This document shows positions 22,620-33,169 of a stretch of 64,000 bases of DNA, piece after piece. Numbering within the stretch: the stretch's first letter is position 1; the number at the start of each line of letters is the position of its first letter. This stretch comes from Elephas maximus indicus. Lineage: Eukaryota; Chordata; Mammalia; Proboscidea; Elephantidae. Where the stretch lies: the NCBI RefSeq assembly GCF_024166365.1, contig NC_064837.1:76565553-76629552 (forward strand), written 5' to 3'. The notes beneath the pieces were generated by a model. That model had not been told where the DNA came from and did not search any database. It saw only the letters and a list, made by a program, of their open reading frames with translations. The translations under genes and the position numbers were made by a program.

Positions 22620-23780
22620 AGGGCTGCACACATTTCCATCTGCACCCCGCTCCCCGCTCCCCCCTCCCCCCGCCGCAGCGCCTCCTGGCGCTCCTCAAAA
22701 AACACGCCCACACTCCTTGTCTCCACCGGCCCAGAAGCTTTTAGACCTTGACCCCAAGTGGAGGAATCAGGGGATGCTAGGGGGCTGCATACCACTGCCC
22801 TCCGCTGCAGGCCGCCGTCTGGGCGAGAACTGGCTCCCTCCACCTGGTGGAACCCCTGCCACCTGCCCTTTCTTCTTTAAAACCACCTCGGAACTGTGCT
22901 TTGGAAACACGTGCAGAAATTTTTAAATGCTGACGCCTGTCCCCTCTCCCACCGCCAAACCCAGAAATTCTGATGTAATAATGCGGGTTTTTGTTTGTTT
23001 TTTAATGCTGGGCGCGACCTTCCCAGGTGATTCTGATGTGAGCCAAATTGGTGAAGGCCGGCTCTAAGAAATGCCGGGGCTGCATCCGTTCTCGGCGACG
23101 GATCTCCCGCTTTAGCTCCTCTGGCCAGGGAGGAGAGGACCAGGCTAGCCGCTGGGACGTGCCGGGACCCACACGCGGCCCCACCCCTGCGCGGGCGCGG
23201 CTGCCCGGCCCTGGACGCAGCCTCGGCGGCGGGGAGGAGGATAAACACTTGAACCTGGACCAGCGGCGAGGCAGAAGCGCGGGTGCCAGTGGCTGACTAG
23301 GCCGCCTTTTCCAAGGGCAGGGTGTCTGCGGTGAGTTGCGCGAGGTCCCTGACGCCGAAGGCCCGGTCAGCGACCTACGGTCGGAGCCCGCGATGGGGCG
23401 AGGATGGCCCCGCGCCCCGGGGGTCGGAAACGCGGAGGGCGCGGACCCGGGCGAGGCTGAGCGCGCGGCGCCACCCCAGTGGAGGCCGTGGGTGCCACCT
23501 TCCCCGGGCGCGGCGGGAGCGGGCACCGGGCATTGCTGGTGGACCGAAGGCTCACAGCCTTCCCGGCCCACCCCGGAGCAGAGCGCCGAGGCTGGTGGCT
23601 CCCTCCTTATCTGCCTGGGTTCCCTCCTCGGTGCTGCTCGGTGCGCCCACCTCCCCTTCCTGCCGCGCCCACTCCCGCCTTCCCGCTTTCTTCCTAAGCT
23701 TTGGCCTTGCTTTACTGTGTGCACCTGCCAGGGCAAACCTGCCCGTGTGCCCTGGCCTGGGAAGCAGACGTAGCCTTTTG
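22620..23780. promoter_or_regulatory. CpG island, candidate SDR16C5 promoter
   Basis: About 1.2 kb that is GC-rich and dense in CpG, unlike everything around it. The core is about 23050-23560, with runs such as 'ctgcgcgggcgcggctgcc'. No repeat explains it. It lies on the 5' side of SDR16C5, whose first coding exon is preceded by a splice acceptor and so needs an upstream noncoding exon. Open frames up to 244 codons occur on both strands and overlap one another, as expected of GC-rich DNA; none is supported as protein coding. Linking it to SDR16C5 is inference: it is 16.5 kb from the start codon, of which 7.3 kb is the later L1 insertion. Confidence 0.65.
23240..23330 (+). other. Candidate noncoding exon 1 end and splice donor
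   Basis: Within the CpG island, 'ctgcg' is followed by GTGAGT at 23331, a consensus 5' splice site on the SDR16C5 strand. The exon start is not defined by sequence; the coordinates mark only the last part. Confidence 0.35.
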
Positions 23781-23837
23781 TTGATGTTGTTAATTGTGCC
23801 CAGTTTTTATTTTTCTTCCTTCCTTTTTTTTTTTTTT

Positions 23838-25420
23838 TTTAATTTTTTATTGTGTATTAAGTGAGTTTACAGAGCAGATTAGTTTCCCATTCCATAGTTT
23901 GTATGTAAAGTGTTCCATGACATTGGTTTCATTCCCCAGAATGTGTTAGCACTCTCCCCATTTCTGTCTTAGTTACCCCCTTTCCTTTTGTCTGAATTTT
24001 CTACCCCTTTTTTTTTTCCTGCCTTCTCTGAGGGAGCTCTGGTGGCACAGTGGTTAAAGCAATCGATTGCTAACGGAAAGGTCAGCGGTTTGAAACCACA
24101 AGCGGCTCTCCTAGAGAAAGATGTAGAGAAAGATGTGGCAGTCTGTTTCCATGGAGATTTACAGCTTTGGAAACCCTATGGGGTCACAGAGTCGGGATCA
24201 GTTCAGTGGCAGTGGATTTGGTTTTGGTTGTCCTGCCTTATCACCTTTGCTTTTGGGCAAATGTTGCCCTTTTGATCTCCTGTAATTGATTGTTCTAAGG
24301 AGAGGGTTCCTCTTTGGGTGGTGGTGGTTATTTTTATGGGCCTTTCTATGGTTTGGCTGAAAGGTGATCTCTGGGAATGGAGTCACTTCCGGGTCAGAAG
24401 GGTGTCTGCGGGTTCTTCTCATGGGTTCCTCCAGCGTTAGTCAGACGAGTTAGTCCTGGTCTTTTTTTGTAAATTTGATTATTGTTTTACAATTTTTCTC
24501 TCACTCTGTCGGCGTCCCTCTATTGTGATCCCAGCCAAAGTAGTCCGTGGTGGTAGTCGGGCACCATCTAGTTCTTCTGGTCTCGGGCTCAGGTAGCTTG
24601 TGGTTCATGAGGTCCATTAGCCCTTTGGACTAATTGCTCCTTTGAGTCTTTGGTTTTCTTCACTCTCCTTTGCACCAGATGGTAAGAGACCAACAGTTGT
24701 GTCTTGGATGGCCACTTGCAAGCTTTTAAAACCCTAGATACTACTCACCAAAGTGGGATGCAGAACTTTGTCTTTATAACTGTGTTGTGTCAGTTGACAT
24801 AAAAGTCCCCTGAGACTATGGTCCTTCACCTTCAAGCCTAGGAACTTCGTCCCATGAGGTGTTTGATCATGTCTAAGAAGTTGCGCTGACTGTGGCCTTT
24901 GTGTGCTCTATTGTCTTATGAATATACGAGCAGGACCTACAGTTATGTATGTAGAAATATCTACCACCAAACTCATATCTGCAGGTGCAAGTTGTGGCAG
25001 GGGTACAGGGGTACACCTTCCCACACCTCTTGGTGTCTGTTTGTAAATTAGTGTTTGTTTTAATAGTACTGTTACAGGATTGTCTATGCTGTGGTATTTA
25101 CCATTGTTGCCCTTTGTTGTTATGTTCCTCCCAGTGTCCTCCCATGCCTTGGTCATGTTTTGCTGACATTCCCGATATTGTGTATTACCTTTCCCTTTAC
25201 CAATATTAACACATGTCTTCTATCTATTTGGTAATTTTCCCTCCCTAGTCCTCCAGTCCCTGGTAACCATCAAAGATTTTTTTTTTTCCTTATGTAAACT
25301 TTTTCTTGTTTCTTTGTAATAGTCTCATACAATATTTGTCCTTTTGTGATTGGCTTATTTCACTCAGCATAATGTCCTCCAAATTCACCCATGTTGTAAC
25401 GTGTTTTGTGGATTAGACAT
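23838..25420 (-). repeat. L1 3' end, antisense, older subfamily
   Basis: It starts with poly-T then 'ttttttattgtgtattaag', followed by a reverse 3' UTR ('ttcttctggtctcgggctc', 'gcaccagatggtaagagacc') and the ORF2 C-terminus ('ttggcttatttcactcagca', 'atgtcctccaaattcaccc'). It carries a nested SINE at 24.0 kb. Confidence 0.85.
24034..24232 (+). repeat. Third-type AfroSINE (longer middle)
   Basis: The head 'gagctctggtggcacagtgg' and tail 'agtggatttggttttgg' are as in AfroSINE, but the middle carries 'agaaagatgtggcagtctg' and 'gatttacagctttgg', as in the copy at 52.3 kb. A short internal duplication (gagaaagatgta) is visible. Confidence 0.85.
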
Positions 25421-25596
25421 TGCCTTTGGACGTCAGGTGGAGTTACCTTGGCTTTTGAACTAATTGGCTAGGCCACGAGATGGAGAAACCAAAGAAGCCT
25501 TGAGCCTGATTAAATCTAATAAATGTAATTAAATTTAATAAGTGATCACGCCCTCCTAGAAAGTGTGTTGAAAATCAAAACCAAAAAAAACCAAAC
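25421..25596. other. Unassigned DNA; left flank and TSD of the full-length L1
   Basis: The last 14 bp, AAAAAAAACCAAAC (25583-25596), recur at 32927-32940 after the L1 A-tail. The A/C-rich text just before belongs to the tail of the antisense SINE that the L1 split. Confidence 0.6.
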
Positions 25597-26638
25597 GGGG
25601 GGCGGAGCCAAGATGGCGGACTAGGCAGACGCTACCTCGGATCCGTCTTACAACACAGACATGGAAAAACAAGTGAATCGATCACATACATAACAATCTA
25701 CGAACCCTGAAAAACAAACACAGATTTAGAGACGGAGAACGAACTAATACGGGGAAGCAGCGATTGTTTCCAGAGCCTGGAGCCAGCGTACCAGTCTGGT
25801 ATGGCACAAGCACAGAGAGCGGCTCCACCCCCCTGAACTAACCCCGGGAGGGGGACCAGCCGGTTCTACGGGCGGCGTGGGATGCAGCCGGTAGGAGAAG
25901 TCCCCGGGAGGCAGTGACTGGTCTTGGAGCAGAAAGAGCAGCGTCCGAGCCGGGGAACCGTCCCGCAGGGATTTGGACTGGATGCAGGTACGGCATAAAC
26001 ACGGAGAGTTGCTCCACCCCCCTGAACTAACCCCGGGAAGGGGACCAGCCGGGTCGCGCGGGCGGCGTGGGACGCAGCCGGTAGGAGAAGTCCCTGGGAG
26101 GCAGCGACTGGTATTGGAGCGGGGAGAACAGCGTCCCAGCTGGGACACTCGGTCACGGCACAAGCACGGGGACCTGCTCCACCCAACTGAACTAACCCCG
26201 GGAGGAGGCCCAACTAGTTCTCGGAGGCGGCACGGCCACGCGGCTGGAGGGACGAGAAGTCCCCGGGAGGCAGCGACTGATTTTGGAGTCGAGAGTGCAC
26301 CGTCCCAGTAGGGGAGCCTTGACGCTGGGCGTGGGGCTGGAAGCGGAGGATCTGACCCTGTCTCCAGCGGGCCAGACCCCCTGGGGGCAATCTCCACACA
26401 GCCAGCACACATAGGCGACGCGCCCCGCGGGAGTCTCAGATATAATAGTCATTCCAAGCAAGACAAGCAACTCTGACTATATCCTGAGGTGCTACTCTCC
26501 TATCTCTCTGATCCCTCCCCCACCCTCCCCAGGCGGCTTCATTAACATCTGAATAGCCTGAGCCAGAGGGAGAACTCTGATAGGGATCTGACTGCATTTT
26601 TTTTTAGCGGATTTTCTGGAAAAACTAGTTTCCCAGTG
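25597..26638 (+). promoter_or_regulatory. L1 5' UTR / internal promoter with three tandem units
   Basis: GC- and CpG-rich. The block 'ctccacccccctgaactaac' with its flanks recurs at about 25822, 26011 and 26176 (spacings 189 and 165 bp), each time followed by 'ggaggcag(t/c)gactg' and 'ttggag'. This resembles the monomer-type promoters of some rodent L1s rather than the unrepeated human type. The initiator region has the YY1 motif that directs start-site choice in other L1s. Confidence 0.75.
25744..26412 (-). other. Long antisense open frame in the L1 5' UTR
   Basis: An ATG-initiated antisense frame of 222 codons spans the repeated part of the 5' UTR. Because both unit spacings are multiples of three, a motif like 'PGVSSGGWSRSLCLC' recurs three times. 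Primate L1s carry an unrelated antisense ORF0 in their 5' UTR. A second antisense frame (25866-26213) is also open, so base composition may explain it. It is not supported as a protein. Confidence 0.3.
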
Positions 26639-27748
26639 ATGGCTCGGAGACAACAATCCATATCAAACCACTTAAAGAAGCAGACCACGACAGCTTCTCC
26701 AACCCCCCAAACAAAAGAATCAAAATCTTTCCCAAATGAAGATACGATCTTGGAATTATCAGATACAGAATATAAAAAACTAATTTACAGAATGCTTAAT
26801 GATATCACAAATGAAATTAGGATAACTGCAGAAAAAGCCAAGGAACACACTGATAAAACTGTTGAAGAACTCAAAAAGATTATTCAAGAACATACTGGAA
26901 AAATTAATAAGTTGCAAGAATCCATAGAGAGACAACATGTAGAAATCCAAAAGATTAACAATAAAATAACAGAATTAGACAACGCAATAGGAAGTCAGAG
27001 GAGCAGACTCGAGCAATTAGAATGCAGACTGGGACATCTGGAGGACCAGGGAATCGACACCAACATAGCTGAAAAAAAATCAGATAAAAGAATTTAAAAA
27101 AATGAAGAAACCCTAAGAATTATGTGGGACTCTATCAAGAAGGATAACCTGCGGGTGATTGGAGTCCCAGAACAGGGAGGGGGGACAGAAAACACAGAGA
27201 AAATAGTTGAAGAACTCCTGACAGAAAACTTCCCTGACATCATGAAAGACGAAAGGATATCTATCCAAGATGCTCATCGAACCCCATTTAAGATTGATAC
27301 AAAAAGAAAAACACCAAGACATATTATCATCAAACTCACCAAAACCAAAGATAAACAGAAAATTTTAAAAGCAGCCAGGGAGAAAAGAAAGGTTTCCTTC
27401 AAGGGAGAATCAGTAAGAATATGTTCTGACTACTCAGCAGAAACCATGCAGGCAAGAAGGGAATGGGACGACATATACAGAACACTGAAGGAGAAAAACT
27501 GCCAGCCAAGGATCATATATCCAGCAAAACTCTCTCTAAAATATGAAGGAGAAATTAAGATATTTACAGACAAACACAAGTTTAGAGAATTTGCAAAAAA
27601 CAAACCAAAGCTACAAGAAATACTAAAGGATATTGTTTGGTCAGAGAACCAAGAATATCAGATATCAGCACAACACAAGGTCACAAAACAGAACGTCCTG
27701 ATGTCAACTCAAATAGGGAAATCACAAAAACAAATTAAGATTAATTAA
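26639..27748 (+). pseudogene. L1 ORF1p with one nonsense codon
   Basis: ORF1p is the RNA-binding trimeric chaperone that coats L1 RNA. From ATG 26639 the frame runs 370 codons to TAA 27746-27748 but meets an in-frame TAA at 27095-27097 (codon 153); the same frame reopens at once, so it is a point nonsense change and not a frameshift. The N-terminal part (to codon 152) is a polar coiled coil ('INKLQESIERQHVEIQKINN'). The part after the stop holds the RRM ('NLRVIGVPE') and C-terminal domain ('YPAKLSLKYEGEIKIF'). Truncation removes both RNA-binding domains. Earlier GTG 26636 is not needed, since ATG directly follows it. Confidence 0.93.
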
Positions 27749-28108
27749 AAAAAAATACACATAACAGGGAATCATGGAAGTCAATAGGTAAAAGATCACA
27801 ATAATCAAAAAGAGGGACTAAATACAGGAGGCATTGAACTGCCATATGGAGAGTGATACAAGGCAATATAGAACAATACAAGTTAGGTTTTTACTTAGAA
27901 AAATAGGGGTAAATAATAAGGTAACCACAAAAAGGTATAACAACTCTATAACTCAAGATAAAAACCAAGAAAAACGTAACGACTCAACTAACATAAAGTC
28001 AAGCACTATGACAATGAGGATCTCACAATTTACTAAGAAAAACGCCTCAGCACAAAAAAGTATGTGGAAAAATGAAATTGTCAACAACACACATAAAAAG
28101 GCATCAAA
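27749..28108 (+). other. L1 inter-ORF spacer with small open frame
   Basis: The spacer is 360 nt, far longer than the 63 nt of human L1. An 88-codon frame from ATG 27846 ends at TGA 28110-28112, which overlaps the ORF2 start as ATGA. The frame is lysine/asparagine-rich, as expected of A-rich DNA. Confidence 0.5.
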
Positions 28109-31100
28109 ATGACAGCACTAAAAACTTATTTATCTATAATTACCCTGAATGTAAATGGACTAAATGCACCAATAAAGAGACAGAGAGTCACAGACTGGAT
28201 AAAGAAACACGATCCATCTATATGCTGCCTACAAGAGACACACCTTAGACTTAGAGACACAAACAAACTAAAACTCAAAGGATGTAAAAAAGTATATCAA
28301 GCAAACAATAAGCAAAAAAGAAGAGGAGTAGCAATATTAATTTCTGACAAAATAGACTTTAGACTTAAATCCGCCACAAAGGATAAAGAAGGACACTATA
28401 TAATGATAAAAGGGACAATTGATCAGGAAGACATAACCATATTAAATATTTATGCACCCAGTGACAGGGCTGCAAGATACATAAATCAAATTTTAACAGA
28501 ATTGAAAAGCGAGATAGATACTTCCACAATTATAGTAGGAGACTTCAACACACCACTTTCGGAGAAGGACAGGACATCCAGTAAGAAGCTCAACAGAGAC
28601 ACGGAAGATCTAATTACAACAATCAACCAACTTGACCTCATTGACTTATACAGAACTCTCCACCCAACTGCTGCAAAGTATACTTTTTTTTCTAGCGCAC
28701 ATGGAACATTCTCTAGAATAGACCACATATTAGGTCATAAAACAAACCTTTGCAGAGTCCAAAACATCGAAATATTACAAAGCATCTTCTCAGACCACAA
28801 GGCAATAAAACTAGAGATCAATAACAGAAAAACTAGGGAAAAGAAATCAAATACTTGGAAAATGAACAACACCCTTCTGAAAAAAGACTGGGTTATAGAA
28901 GACATTAAGGAGGGAATAAGGAAATTCATAGAAAGCAACGAGAATGAAAATACTTCCTATCAAAACCTCTGGGACACAGCAAAAGCAGTGCTCAGAGGCC
29001 AATTTATATCAATAAATTCACACATACAAAAAGAAGAAAGAGCCAAAAGCAGAGAACTGTCCCTACAACTTGAACAAATAGAAAGTGAACAACAAAATAA
29101 TCCATCAGGCACCAGAAGAAAACAAATAATAAAAATTAGAGCTGAACTAAATGAATTAGAGAACAGAAAAATAATTGAAAGAATTAACAAAGCCAAAAGC
29201 TGGTTCTTTGAAAAAATTAACAAAATTGATAAACCATTGGCTAGACTGACTAAAGAAATACAGGAAAGGAAACAAATAACCCGAATAAGAAATGAGAAGG
29301 ACCACATCACAACAGAACCAAATGAAATTAAAAGAATCATTTCAGATTATTATGAAAAATTGTACTCTAACAAATTTGAAAACCTAGAAGAAATGGATGA
29401 ATTCCTGGAAAAACACTACCTACCTAAACTAACACAATCAGAAGTAGAAGAACTAAATAGACCCATAACAAAAAAAGAGATTGAAACGGTAATCAAAAAA
29501 CTCCCAACAAAAAAAAGCCCTGGCCCGGACGGCTTCACTGCAGAGTTCTACCAAACTTCCAGAGAAGAGTTAACACCACTACTACTAAAGGTATTCCAAA
29601 GCATAGAAAATGACGGAATACTACCCAACTCATTCTATGAAGCCACCATCTCCCTGATACCAAAACCAGGTAAAGACATTACAAAAAAAGAAAATTATAG
29701 ACCTATATCCCTCATGAACATAGATGCAAAAATCCTCAACAAAATTCTAGCCAATAGAATCCAACAACACATCAAAAAAATAATTCACCCTGATCAAGTG
29801 GGATTTATACCAGGTATGCAAGGCTGGTTTAATATCAGAAAAACCATTAATGTAATCCATCACATAAATAAAACAAAAGACAAAAACCACATGATCTTAT
29901 CAATTGATGCAGAAAAGGCATTTGACAAAGTCCAACACCCATTTATGATAAAAACTCTTACCAAAATAGGAATTGAAGGAAAATTCCTCAACATAATAAA
30001 GGGCATCTATGCAAAGCCAACAGCCAATATCACTCTAAATGGAGAGAACCTGAAAGCATTTCCCTTGAGAACGGGAACCAAACAAGGATGCCCTTTATCA
30101 CCGCTCTTATTCAACATCGTGTTGGAAGTCTTAGCCAGGGCAATTAGGCTAGACAAAGAAATAAAAGGTATCCGGATTGGCAAGGAAGAAGTAAAGTTAT
30201 CACTATTTGCAGAAGACATGATTATATACACAGAAAACCCTAAAGAATCCTCCAGAAAACTACTGAAACTAATAGAAGAGTTTGGCAGAGTCTCAGGTTA
30301 TAAAATAAACATACAAAAATCACTTGGATTCCTCTACATCAACAAAAAGAACACCGAAGAGGAAATAACCAAATCAATACCATTCACAGTAGCCCCCAAG
30401 AAGATAAAATACTTAGGAATAAATCTTACCAAGGACGTAAAAGACCTATACAAAGAAAACTACAAAGCTCTAGTACAAGAAATTCAAAAGGACATACTTA
30501 AGTGGAAAAACATACCCTGCTCATGGATAGGAAGACTTAACATAGTAAAAATGTCTATTCTACCAAAAGCCATCTATACATTTAACGCACTTCCGATCCA
30601 AATTCCAATGTCATATTTTAAGGGGATAGAGAAACAAATCACCAATTTCATATGGAAGGGAAAGAAGCCCCGGATAAGCAAAGCACTACTGAAAAAGAAG
30701 AAGAAAGTAGGAGGCCTCACCTTACCTGACTTCAGAACCTATTATACAGCCACAGTAGTCAAAACAGCCTGGTATTGGTACAACAACAGACACATAGACC
30801 AATGGAACAGAATTGAGAACCCAGACATAGATCCATCCACGTATGAGCAGCTGATATTTGACAAAGGACCAGTGTCAATTAACTGGGGAAAAGATAGCCT
30901 TTTTAACAAATGGTGCTGGCATAACTGGATATCCCTTTGCAAAAAAATGAAACAGGACCCATACCTCACACCATGCACAAAAACTAACTCCAAGTGGATC
31001 AAAGACCTAAACATAAAGACTAAAACGATAAAGATCATGGAAGAAAAAATTGGGACAACCCTAGGAGCCCTAATACAAGGTATAAACAGAATACAAAACA

Positions 31101-31924
31101 TTACCAAAAATGATGAAGAGAAACCCGATAACTGGGAGCTCCTAAAAATCAAACACCTATGCTCATCTAAAGACTTCACCAAAAGAGTAAAAAGACCACC
31201 TACAGACTGGGAAAGAATTTTCAGCTATGACATCTCCGACCAGCGCCTGATCTCTAAAATCTACATGATTCTGTCAAAACTCAACCACAAAAAGACAAAC
31301 AACCCAATCAAGAAGTGGGCAAAGGATATGAACACACATTTCACTAAAGAAGATATTCAGGCAGCCAACAGACACATGAGAAAATGCTCTCGATCATTAG
31401 CCATTAGAGAAATGCAAATTAAAACTTCGATGAGATTCCATCTCACACCAGCAAGGCTGGCATTAATCCAAAAAACACAAAACAATAAATGTTGGAGAGG
31501 CTGCGGAGAGATTGGAACTCTCATACACTGCTGGTGGGAATGTAAAATGGTACAACCACTTTGGAAATCTATCTGGCATTATCTTAAACAGTTAGAAATA
31601 GAACTACCATACAACCCAGAAATCCCACTCCTAGGAATATACCCTAGAGATACAAGAGCCTTCATACAAACAGATACATGCACACCCATGTTTATTGCAG
31701 CTCTGTTTACAATAGCAAAAAGTTGGAAGCAACCACGGTGTCCATCAACGGATGAATGGGTAAATAAATTGTGGTATATTCACACAATGGAATACTACGC
31801 ATCGAGAAAGAACAGTGACGAATCTCTGAAACATTTCATAACATGGAGGAACCTGGAAGGCATTATGCTGAGCAAAATGAGTCAGAGGCAAAAGGACAAA
31901 TATTGTATAAGACCACTATTATAA
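28109..31924 (+). CDS. L1 ORF2p endonuclease/reverse transcriptase (1271 aa)
   Basis: ORF2p nicks target DNA and reverse-transcribes L1 RNA at the nick. The frame is uninterrupted and near the usual 1275 residues. The N-terminal APE-type endonuclease keeps 'LNVNGLNAP', 'CCLQETHL', 'GDFNTPLS' and '[10 protein letters not shown]'. The reverse transcriptase shows 'NYRPISLMN', '[10 protein letters not shown]', '[14 protein letters not shown]' and then '[11 protein letters not shown]': the FADD box reads FAED, with codon 702 (30212-30214) GAA. That first Asp binds catalytic metal, so activity is doubtful. The C-terminal 'CWRGCG...HCWWEC' cysteine-rich motif is intact. The start ATG is fixed by the conserved '[11 protein letters not shown]' shortly after. 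The gene overlaps the spacer frame by ATGA. Confidence 0.96.
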   Translation: MTALKTYLSIITLNVNGLNAPIKRQRVTDWIKKHDPSICCLQETHLRLRDTNKLKLKGCKKVYQANNKQKRRGVAILISDKIDFRLKSATKDKEGHYIMIKGTIDQEDITILNIYAPSDRAARYINQILTELKSEIDTSTIIVGDFNTPLSEKDRTSSKKLNRDTEDLITTINQLDLIDLYRTLHPTAAKYTFFSSAHGTFSRIDHILGHKTNLCRVQNIEILQSIFSDHKAIKLEINNRKTREKKSNTWKMNNTLLKKDWVIEDIKEGIRKFIESNENENTSYQNLWDTAKAVLRGQFISINSHIQKEERAKSRELSLQLEQIESEQQNNPSGTRRKQIIKIRAELNELENRKIIERINKAKSWFFEKINKIDKPLARLTKEIQERKQITRIRNEKDHITTEPNEIKRIISDYYEKLYSNKFENLEEMDEFLEKHYLPKLTQSEVEELNRPITKKEIETVIKKLPTKKSPGPDGFTAEFYQTSREELTPLLLKVFQSIENDGILPNSFYEATISLIPKPGKDITKKENYRPISLMNIDAKILNKILANRIQQHIKKIIHPDQVGFIPGMQGWFNIRKTINVIHHINKTKDKNHMILSIDAEKAFDKVQHPFMIKTLTKIGIEGKFLNIIKGIYAKPTANITLNGENLKAFPLRTGTKQGCPLSPLLFNIVLEVLARAIRLDKEIKGIRIGKEEVKLSLFAEDMIIYTENPKESSRKLLKLIEEFGRVSGYKINIQKSLGFLYINKKNTEEEITKSIPFTVAPKKIKYLGINLTKDVKDLYKENYKALVQEIQKDILKWKNIPCSWIGRLNIVKMSILPKAIYTFNALPIQIPMSYFKGIEKQITNFIWKGKKPRISKALLKKKKKVGGLTLPDFRTYYTATVVKTAWYWYNNRHIDQWNRIENPDIDPSTYEQLIFDKGPVSINWGKDSLFNKWCWHNWISLCKKMKQDPYLTPCTKTNSKWIKDLNIKTKTIKIMEEKIGTTLGALIQGINRIQNITKNDEEKPDNWELLKIKHLCSSKDFTKRVKRPPTDWERIFSYDISDQRLISKIYMILSKLNHKKTNNPIKKWAKDMNTHFTKEDIQAANRHMRKCSRSLAIREMQIKTSMRFHLTPARLALIQKTQNNKCWRGCGEIGTLIHCWWECKMVQPLWKSIWHYLKQLEIELPYNPEIPLLGIYPRDTRAFIQTDTCTPMFIAALFTIAKSWKQPRCPSTDEWVNKLWYIHTMEYYASRKNSDESLKHFITWRNLEGIMLSKMSQRQKDKYCIRPLL

Positions 31925-32926
31925 GATCTTGAGAAATAGTAAACCTGAGAAGAACACATACTTTTGTGGTTACGAGGGGGGGAGGGAGGGAGGGTGGGAA
32001 AGGGTTTTTATTGATTAATCAGTAGATAAGAACTGCTTTAGGTGAAGGCAAAGACAACACTCAATACATGGAAGGTCAGCTCAATTGGACTGGACCAAAA
32101 GCAAAGAAGTTTCTGGGATAAAATGAATGCTTCAAAGGTCAGCGGAGCAAGTGCGGCAGTCTGGGGAACATGGTTTGCGGGGACTTCTAAGTCAATTGGC
32201 AAAATAATTCTATTATGAAATCATTCTGCATCCCACTTTGAAATGTGGCGTCTGGGGTCTTAAATGCTAACAAGCGGCCATCTAAGATGCAGCAATTGGT
32301 CTCAACCCACCTGGAGCAAAGGAAAATGAAGAACACCAAGATCACACGACAACTAAGAGCCCAAGAGACAGAAAGGGCCACATGAACCAGAGACCTACAT
32401 CATCCTGAGACCAGAAGAACTAATTGGTGCCCGGCCACAATCGATGACTGCCCTGACAGGGAGCACAGCAGAGGACCCCTGAGGGAGCAGGAGATCAGTG
32501 GGATACAGACCCCAAATTCTCATAAAAAGACCAAACTTAATGGTCTGACTGAGACTGGAGGAATCCCAGCGGCCATGCTCCCCAGACCTTCAGTTGACAC
32601 AGGACAGGAACCATCCCCGAAGACAACTCATCAGAAATGAAAGGGACTGGTCAGCAGGTGGGAGAGAGACGCTGATGAAGAGTGAGCTAATTATATCAGG
32701 TGGACACTTGAGATTGTGTTGGCAACTCTTGTCTGGAGGGGGGATGGGAGGTTAGAGAGAGAGGGAAGCCGGCAAAATTGTCAAGAAAGGAGAGACTGAA
32801 AGGGCTGACTCAAGAGGGGGAGAGCAAGTGGGAGTAGGGAGTGAGATGTATGTAAACTTATATGTGACAGACTGATTGGATTTGTAAACGTTCACTTGAA
32901 GCTTAATAAAAGTTATTAAAAAAAAA
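31925..32926 (+). other. L1 3' UTR with G-run tract
   Basis: A polypurine run with several G3+ blocks lies at 31975-32004 (could form a G-quadruplex), followed by about 900 nt shared with the other L1 copies in the window. It ends 'gcttaataaaagtt' plus the A-tail (about 32917-32934). Confidence 0.85.
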
Positions 32927-32934
32927 AAAAAAAA

Positions 32935-33072
32935 CCAAACCCATTGCCATTGAGTCAATTCCGATTCATAGTGACTCTATAAGACAGAGTAGAACTGCCC
33001 TGCTGGATTCAAACTGCCAGTCTTTTGGTTAGCAGCCAAACTCTTAACCACTATACCACCAGGGTTTCCTTG
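32935..33072 (-). repeat. AfroSINE, antisense, split from its tail by the L1
   Basis: 'accaaacccattgccattg', 'catagtgactctataagac', 'ttttggttagcagcca', ending 'accagggtttcc'. Its A-rich tail is the target site of the full-length L1; the L1 TSD includes 'ccaaac' of this SINE. Confidence 0.9.
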
Positions 33073-33169
33073 AAAACCAAATAGAACCTTAAAGTTACAT
33101 ATGCTTGTAAGTGGACTTACCACAACCATCTGTCACTGGCTTTGCCAGTGATTTGTGAATTCATCTGCT

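Larger units (their letters stand above)
25597..32926 (+). mobile_element. Full-length L1 retrotransposon (7.3 kb)
   Basis: A complete element: CpG-rich 5' UTR with a YY1-type motif CAAGATGGC at 25609-25617, ORF1 (26639-27748), a 360-nt spacer, ORF2 (28109-31924), a 3' UTR with a G-run tract, AATAAA near the end and an A-tail. A 14-bp TSD and very few disabling changes mark it as recent. Two lesions were seen: an in-frame TAA in ORF1 and a D-to-E change at the reverse-transcriptase active site. It lies on the same strand as SDR16C5, between the putative promoter and the first coding exon, so if exon 1 is real the L1 is in intron 1. Confidence 0.97.

Noticed and set aside
23002-23864. Open frames of 145-244 codons on both strands in the CpG island
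   Set aside because: They overlap each other in several frames on both strands and show no recognisable domain; GC-rich DNA has few stop codons.
30742-31182. 146-codon antisense frame inside L1 ORF2
   Set aside because: Shadow of a strongly A-biased coding strand.
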